DNA of 64,000 nucleotides from Anaerolineales bacterium (GTDB lineage: Bacteria > Chloroflexota > Anaerolineae > Anaerolineales > Villigracilaceae). The stretch covers positions 124,001 through 188,000 of the forward strand of contig CP129480.1 in assembly GCA_030583885.1 (NCBI GenBank), given 5' to 3'. Under the pieces are notes generated by a model. It had not been told where the DNA came from and made no database searches. It saw only the letters and a list, made by a program, of their open reading frames with translations. A program made the position numbers and the translations under genes. Below, piece after piece: positions 59,402 to 64,000 of the stretch. Numbering within the stretch: the stretch's first letter is position 1; every line of letters starts with the position of its first letter.

Positions 59402-60330
59402 TTTGACTCCGCATTCAATTCTACTCGTTCACGCCAACCATTCAACAAATCGTTTAACGATTCTTTTAAGAAAATTTCAGGATTCCATCCGCAGGCTTTT
59501 TTGATTTTTTCAAAACTGCCGACCTGAATCGGAATATCATCTTGTTGGACTCGCCCCACCTCAATCTTCGGAATGAGTTGCCTATGCGCCTGAGACAGCA
59601 TCTCACTGAGACACTCTTGCAAAGATACTGCATCCCCCGAACAGACATTATAAATTTCGCCTGCTTTTCCATTCTCCGCAATCATTTCAAAGGCCCGCAC
59701 AGCGTCACGAACATCTACAAAATCACGCAAGGCATCTAAGTTGCCCGTAAAAATTTCGTCTTTGCCATGTTTTTCTGCCAATGCAATCTGGTGTGCAAAA
59801 CTGGAGCAAGCCAATGCAGGTGATTGACCAGGTCCCAGCAAATTGAAGATGCGAACAATCTTTACAGGCAATTGACCTGCACCAAAATATCTTAAAGATA
59901 CTAATTCTTGCGCAGCCTTACTCACAGCATAGTGTGTCACTGGGCGAATTTTTGTTTTTTCACTAATTTTCTTTTTTCCAGACCCAAGTCCATACACGGC
60001 GCTGGAGCTGGCAAGGGTAATCGCAGGCTTTAAGTTGGATTCCACTGCCGCCTCCAAAAGCGTGACGGTCGCTTGTACATTGGCAATATACAACTCCTGC
60101 GGCTCGTTAGATTTAATCAGCCCTGCTAAATGAAAGATAACATCCGGCTCAAATTCCTTCAAAGCATTGGTGACTATATTTTTATCAGCCAATTCACCTT
60201 GAAAGAAATGTTCGAGGTTGCCACCCGGGCGAATGTCTAAGCCAGCAACCTGCCAGTTTTTAGCAATCAGGCTGCGCGTTAGGTATGAGCCGACAAACCC
60301 GGATGAGCCGGTAATTAATGCACGGGTCAT
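59398..60330 (-). CDS. NAD-dependent epimerase/reductase (Rmd-like)
   Basis: 310 residues. TRALITGSSGFVGSYLTRSLIAKNWQVAGLDIRP opens it, HLAGLIKSNEPQELYIANVQATVTLLEAAVES is the middle, SSSAVYGLG and TKIRPVTHYAVSKAAQEL give Ser and YxxxK, and RIFNLLGPGQSPALACSSFAHQI is typical of GDP-4-keto-6-deoxymannose reductase relatives. LRDFVDVRDAVRAFEMIAE is the domain-2 hallmark. It overlaps legB by 4 bp. Confidence 0.83.
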   Translation of the reverse strand: MTRALITGSSGFVGSYLTRSLIAKNWQVAGLDIRPGGNLEHFFQGELADKNIVTNALKEFEPDVIFHLAGLIKSNEPQELYIANVQATVTLLEAAVESNLKPAITLASSSAVYGLGSGKKKISEKTKIRPVTHYAVSKAAQELVSLRYFGAGQLPVKIVRIFNLLGPGQSPALACSSFAHQIALAEKHGKDEIFTGNLDALRDFVDVRDAVRAFEMIAENGKAGEIYNVCSGDAVSLQECLSEMLSQAHRQLIPKIEVGRVQQDDIPIQVGSFEKIKKACGWNPEIFLKESLNDLLNGWRERVELNAESK

Positions 60331-61385
60331 TAATTTAAAACCTCAAATATTTTTTTGAGTCTTTGTTCATAGGTATGCTCACGCACTACACGCTCATATC
60401 CGCGGTGGGCAATGGCTTTGCGCTCGCTTTCATGTTTCAGATAATATTCTGCCAGTTCGCGAAAATGTTCAGGGGATTCATAAACAATGAGTTCCCTGCC
60501 TATTTCAAAATGTTCTTCCATGCCCGCAATATAATCCGTAAGTTGAAAACCGCCCGCACCGGGGATTTCGAACGTACGCATGTTCAAGCCGCCGCCGCGA
60601 GATTGAACGTGATGCACATTCGGGCAAATGTATGCCGTATTGTAAACAGCCGATACATATTCACCGTTTAAGTCTTTGCCGCGTAAAACTTTGGGCGGGA
60701 AGTTATTTTTCTTTAAGAAACTCTTCCAGCCCCTCCCCCACACGGCCACATCTAACCCTTGCGTATATTTTAAGAATTCTCCCCGTTCGGGATAGTAATT
60801 TGCAATAAATGCAACTTCACATTCAAAGCGTTTTTTGTGGGGCGCACTGATTTTTTTAGGATGGTATATTTCGGGGTCGTATGCACACGGCAGGTAGAAA
60901 ATATTTTCTACGCCTTTTTGTTTTAACATTTCCAAGTCTTCATAATCAAATATAAATAAAGCATTGATGATTTTCAGCTGCACTGCCACTTGCGGATAAT
61001 CTTTATAATAAAAAAGTGGATTATCCACCCACCATGAAATGAGCAGGCGGTTTGCAGACTTAATCGCTTCTAATGTTTCTGGTTGAATCAAATCGCCTTT
61101 AAGTAAAAATATTAAGTCGGGTTGATATTGATACACAGTTTTTACCAAACGGCGATTCATATCACGTTCCCAGCCCGCACCGATACGATGAGCAAGGGGT
61201 CTTAAGACGGAGTGCAAAGCAGATGGAACATAACTTTTCAAAATCAATTCGTTATTCATGCGAAATGGAGCATGAGGCGAACTATATGCAAATGCCTGCA
61301 CTTGATGACCAAGTGCAATCAGCCCATATTCTACGCCTTCCATCCAGCCGCCAATCCAGCGCGGTCCAACAAGCAAAATTTTCAT
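60330..61385 (-). CDS. CgeB-like GT-B glycosyltransferase
   Basis: 351 residues. PDLIFLLKGDLIQPETLEAIKSANRLLISWWVDNPLFYYKDYP marks the CgeB/spore-maturation-like family. ECEVAFIANYYPERGEFLKYTQGLDVAVWGRGWKSFL begins the second domain, and NVHHVQSRGGGLNMRTFEIPGAGGFQLTDYIAGMEEHFEIGRELIVYES holds the donor motif (R..E..G.GGF). It probably transfers a sugar during glycan assembly. Confidence 0.88.
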   Translation of the reverse strand: MKILLVGPRWIGGWMEGVEYGLIALGHQVQAFAYSSPHAPFRMNNELILKSYVPSALHSVLRPLAHRIGAGWERDMNRRLVKTVYQYQPDLIFLLKGDLIQPETLEAIKSANRLLISWWVDNPLFYYKDYPQVAVQLKIINALFIFDYEDLEMLKQKGVENIFYLPCAYDPEIYHPKKISAPHKKRFECEVAFIANYYPERGEFLKYTQGLDVAVWGRGWKSFLKKNNFPPKVLRGKDLNGEYVSAVYNTAYICPNVHHVQSRGGGLNMRTFEIPGAGGFQLTDYIAGMEEHFEIGRELIVYESPEHFRELAEYYLKHESERKAIAHRGYERVVREHTYEQRLKKIFEVLN

Positions 61386-62278
61386 TGAGGGCGTTCTGCT
61401 TTCATATGCATTAAACCATCATAAATCATGACGGGCTGTATGCCTAATTCTGTTTCCATTTTAGTTGTATCGAAGGATGTGTCCTTGGGGCGTAATGCAA
61501 TTTCAGGAAAGTAAGAATCTGGAACCGATTCGATCAAGTTTGAATCGAGTTCAAAGACGTGTGCCACTTGTAATGCAAATTCATATAAAGAGACATGGTC
61601 ACGCCCGGCAGCATGATATATGCCCGTGCACTTTTGCTCTGCCACCGCCCAAACGACTTGCGCGCACGAATAAGCAGGTAAAGGTTTGCTAAAGACGTTA
61701 TTGACTACTTTTATCGGCTTGTTCTCCTCAAGAGACCGAAGCCACCAAGTGACGGGGTTATCGCGCCCGCCGGGATATTGCCAGCCATACAACATAATCG
61801 TGCGCACAATTGTCCAATGCAGGCCGCTTTGTTGAACGAGTTTTTCAGCGTCGGATTTAACATGCCCGTAATAATTAATCGGGTTCACAGGTGCATCTTC
61901 TGCATACAATGGATTCGTGCCGTCAAAGACAGCATTGCTGGAAATGTAAATCAGGCGGGCATTAAATTCCTTACAAAGTTCAATGATTAATTGTGTGCCT
62001 TCCAAGTTTACCTTATGTGTGATTCCACGATTCTTTTCCGCAAAATCAACGCTGCCAATTGCGGCAGTATGAATTACAGCATCCGGTTGAGATCGTTTAA
62101 AAACAGATTTCATCGCCGCGTAATCATTTAAGTCTGTTGGGAGAATAAAAAAAGGCAAAGGCCATGGCAGAGCACGCTGAGGTGTGCAAGTGGCATAGCC
62201 TTGCACCCCTGCCGGTGCAGAGTTTTGCAGCGCAACCCCAAGCAAGCCAGTACCGCCGGTAATCAAGATGTTCTTCAA
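61382..62278 (-). CDS. RmlD-like sugar reductase
   Basis: 298 residues from TTG 62278 (MKNILITGGTG-type N-terminus); a TTG at 62296 in frame would add six residues and lies 1 bp from the rmlC-like stop. ILITGGTGLLGVAL, HTAAIGSVDFAEKNRG, YISSNAVFDGTNPLYAEDAPVNPINYYGHVKSDAEKLV (YxxxK) identify the family. PALYL-like end VMIYDGLMHMK is present. It would act after a dehydratase and the RmlC-like epimerase next door. Overlaps the CgeB-like gene by 4 bp. Confidence 0.82.
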   Translation of the reverse strand: MKNILITGGTGLLGVALQNSAPAGVQGYATCTPQRALPWPLPFFILPTDLNDYAAMKSVFKRSQPDAVIHTAAIGSVDFAEKNRGITHKVNLEGTQLIIELCKEFNARLIYISSNAVFDGTNPLYAEDAPVNPINYYGHVKSDAEKLVQQSGLHWTIVRTIMLYGWQYPGGRDNPVTWWLRSLEENKPIKVVNNVFSKPLPAYSCAQVVWAVAEQKCTGIYHAAGRDHVSLYEFALQVAHVFELDSNLIESVPDSYFPEIALRPKDTSFDTTKMETELGIQPVMIYDGLMHMKAERPQ

Positions 62279-62296
62279 AGCGTCACCAAAACCCAA

Positions 62297-62752
62297 CTAT
62301 CCGTTTTTCAAATCCCAGTCATAAGGCACATCCGATGAATTCCATGCCACGCGGAATTCATCAGGTTGGTCATAGTTATATGGTGCGTTGACCGTATTTA
62401 CGATTAAAGCAGTTTCATTTGCCATGCCTTTGAAGCCATGATACACGCCGCAGGGAATCTTTACCAAACCCGGGTTTTTTTCACCAATAAAGTATTCGTT
62501 CACTTCGCGATAGGTTGTTGAATCTTTTCGCGGATCAAACAGAACCAGCTTGATCATACCGAAAACACACGCCATGAAATCGGTTTGTAATTTATGATAA
62601 TGCCAGGCTTTTACCACTTGTGGATATACGGCTGTCATATACACTTGTCCAAATTTATCAAACAATTCTTCATCCACGCGGAGCATTTCCATCAAATAAC
62701 CACGCTCATCCGCAATCACCCGCAATTTCTTGAAAACTACATCTTGTATCAT
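62297..62752 (-). CDS. dTDP-4-dehydrorhamnose 3,5-epimerase family (RmlC-like) cupin
   Basis: 151 residues from ATG 62752 (AAGGA 9 nt upstream; six in-frame codons before it start with TTG and are rejected). DERGYLMEMLRVDEELF, VYPQVVKAWHYHKLQTDFMACVFGMIKLVLFDPRKDS, IGEKNPGLVKIPCGVYHGFKGM and FRVAWNSSDVPYDWDL fit the RmlC cupin fold, with the His of WHYH at the active-site position. The protein is shorter than true RmlC (about 180). Its 5' neighbour is a decayed rmlB-rmlA remnant. Confidence 0.83.
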   Translation of the reverse strand: MIQDVVFKKLRVIADERGYLMEMLRVDEELFDKFGQVYMTAVYPQVVKAWHYHKLQTDFMACVFGMIKLVLFDPRKDSTTYREVNEYFIGEKNPGLVKIPCGVYHGFKGMANETALIVNTVNAPYNYDQPDEFRVAWNSSDVPYDWDLKNG

Positions 62753-62818
62753 GTCACTATGTCCTTTCAATGAGTATGTATTGATTATTCCTCCGCCAAC
62801 CGGAGAGGACGGTCTCCA

Positions 62819-63051
62819 TTAAATATTGTTGCCAATATAGTATCCTAAAACCTGCAACTGCGCTTTATCAACAAAGCCCCTGCGCCAGGCAACTTCTTGC
62901 GGGCTGTCATTCATCAAGCCGTTTGCAGGGCCGCCTGCATACGTTGAGGCATCGAGGTTAATGTTTTTCATGTCGGGATCTGCCTTGAGCAGACAACGGT
63001 TAAGTTGGGTCCAACAAGCCCGGCGCCGCCAGTTATTAATGCTTTTTTCAC
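62819..63051 (-). pseudogene. Chimeric remnant: rmlB start joined to rmlA end
   Basis: From GTG 63051 the frame reads VKKALITGGAGLVGPNL, the RmlB (dTDP-glucose 4,6-dehydratase) NAD loop, then stops after 27 codons. A +1 shift continues with CLLKADPDMKNINLDASTYAGGPANGL, matching the next RmlB segment (NLDALTYAGN). It then runs without a break into PQEVAWRRGFVDKAQL and a stop at 62819, matching the C-terminus of RmlA (PEEIAWRRGFIDDEQL). Between them the rest of rmlB and most of rmlA are missing, as after one deletion. An AGGAG box 10 nt upstream survives. Not translated as a functional enzyme. Confidence 0.75.
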
Positions 63052-63053
63052 AC

Positions 63054-64000
63054 TTAATTTTCTCCTGTTTCCCTAAAACCGAAAACCCCTTTTACATCTA
63101 ACCAATGATAAAACCGCGCACTGGCTTTTCCATCCAGCGGGGTGCATAACCTCTCAAGGTTCTCTTCCCATCGTATTTTCTTTTTGGAAAAAGCGTCGGT
63201 TTGTAAAACACATTCATTTATTGCAATTTCAAGCTCTGCCTGGTTTGTGTAAAAAAATGCACCTGCTTCAACATCTTGAATTCGACCAAAATCATAACGG
63301 CGCGTGGGTTTGTAGGAGACAGGCATACAACCGGAGGCCATCGCTTCAATACCTATTGAGGATGTCCCTGTGACAATAAATCTAGAAACCAGCAGGATCT
63401 CATGCAAATCACCATTTGCGATTTGATAACGATTGCAAGAGTGAGCCTGAGATATGTTCTTTAATTCATCGATCAGCACAGCCCAGTAATGAAAACGCAC
63501 CAGCAAATATAACTGCGGATATTTTTCTGCGGCCGCAAACGCCCATTCCATTATTGAGAGGGCTTCCGCTTTGAGGCTGGGTAATGCCAAAAGCCCAAGA
63601 ACAGTTTCTCCGTCAAGGTGGAGGCGGGTTTTCCATTCTTGTGCTGCATGGTCGCGGTCTGTTTGTGAAACAAACTTCAAATACGGGTAACGAATCGGTC
63701 CAGTTAGATTCACACGGTCTTTTCCAAATTTTTCCATCAGCATGGTGTACGGAGTATTACCATACGCCGCAACATAATCCGGCAAAGGCGAATAAGGAGG
63801 AGTGAGTTCATTGGTTTGATTAATTTGGTCGGGCAAAAAATAATAGCCAAGATGGCTTTTTCCAATTAATGAGGTTTGCAAACCAATTAGTTTGATGTAG
63901 GGATTCTCTTTTTTTGCGCCTGCTGCAAATCCTTTTTCAATCGGTTGAAATTCAAAAGCAAAAATTGCAGAGGACATATTTTTTTCTTGTTGCACTGCTC
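63054..64000 (-). CDS. GT-B-fold surface-carbohydrate transferase (5' end outside window)
   Basis: The frame is open to the right edge, so the N-terminal domain is missing and an apparent start at 63995 or 63977 is probably internal. KLIGLQTSLIGKSHLGYYFLPDQINQTNELTPPYSPLPDYVAAYG is the domain junction, and LLVSRFIVTGTSSIGIEAMASGCMPVSYKPTRRYDF holds the TSSIGIEA donor loop also found in the capsule-like transferases at 2607 and 32161. QYLLVRFHYWAVL lies where those have R-x-HP. Probably another polymer-building enzyme. Confidence 0.75.
   Translation of the reverse strand, partial: AVQQEKNMSSAIFAFEFQPIEKGFAAGAKKENPYIKLIGLQTSLIGKSHLGYYFLPDQINQTNELTPPYSPLPDYVAAYGNTPYTMLMEKFGKDRVNLTGPIRYPYLKFVSQTDRDHAAQEWKTRLHLDGETVLGLLALPSLKAEALSIMEWAFAAAEKYPQLYLLVRFHYWAVLIDELKNISQAHSCNRYQIANGDLHEILLVSRFIVTGTSSIGIEAMASGCMPVSYKPTRRYDFGRIQDVEAGAFFYTNQAELEIAINECVLQTDAFSKKKIRWEENLERLCTPLDGKASARFYHWLDVKGVFGFRETGEN

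Overview
This window is a 64-kb stretch of surface-polysaccharide genes, almost all on the minus strand, from what looks like a free-living member of Chloroflexota (probably class Anaerolineae). That assignment is an inference. It rests on gene content, moderately high GC, a lipoprotein with a Thr/Pro-rich spacer, many large multi-pass GT39-like proteins, and abundant short dispersed repeats of the 'ACAAAGGACACGAAGG' and 'TGGAACCTGG' kinds. I saw no rRNA, tRNA, transposase, integrase or CRISPR array.

Region 1 (1-16.5 kb) holds an isoprenylcysteine-methyltransferase-like fragment, a DinB-like protein, an HX4D acyltransferase, and a sulfation plus nonulosonate module. The latter comprises a fused ATP sulfurylase/APS kinase (PAPS synthesis), three PAPS-type sulfotransferases, a SAF-less NeuB, a NeuA-HAD fusion, an SDR, two membrane glycosyltransferases, a Gfo/Idh/MocA oxidoreductase, a half-size EamA protein and a lipoprotein.

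Region 2 (16.5-28.5 kb) has further glycosyltransferases and a second keto-sugar-acid module: SpsF-like cytidylyltransferase, DUF4910 aminopeptidase-like protein, AAC(3)-family acetyltransferase, full-length NeuB with SAF domain, RmlD-like reductase and PseB-like dehydratase. A four-helix-bundle (S23) gene flanked by short repeats sits inside it. A cluster of DnaA-box-like sequences lies at 26.3-26.56 kb.

Region 3 (28.5-38.4 kb) is an apparent operon led by a winged-helix regulator. It reads through two NDP-sugar epimerase/reductase genes, the Wzm/Wzt ABC exporter, a GT-B enzyme, two methyltransferases and a membrane protein. The regulator has a consensus-like promoter whose -10 box overlaps a palindrome. 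The same palindrome occurs in the divergent promoter of the PAPS-synthesis gene 26 kb away.

Region 4 (38.4-64 kb) is rich in large membrane proteins of the GT39/ArnT type (five of eight in the window). It also has methyltransferases (one fused to a GT2 domain), GT4 enzymes, an AsnB-like amidotransferase, a sugar nucleotidyltransferase with a LegB-like dehydratase, a CgeB-like glycosyltransferase, and RmlD- and RmlC-like proteins. A chimeric remnant fuses the start of rmlB to the end of rmlA, so a dTDP-sugar operon appears to have decayed there.

Taken together, the window probably directs synthesis, methylation, sulfation and ABC-dependent export of a glycan containing nonulosonic acids and deoxysugars. 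Functions are assigned by motif recognition only; no database search was run.
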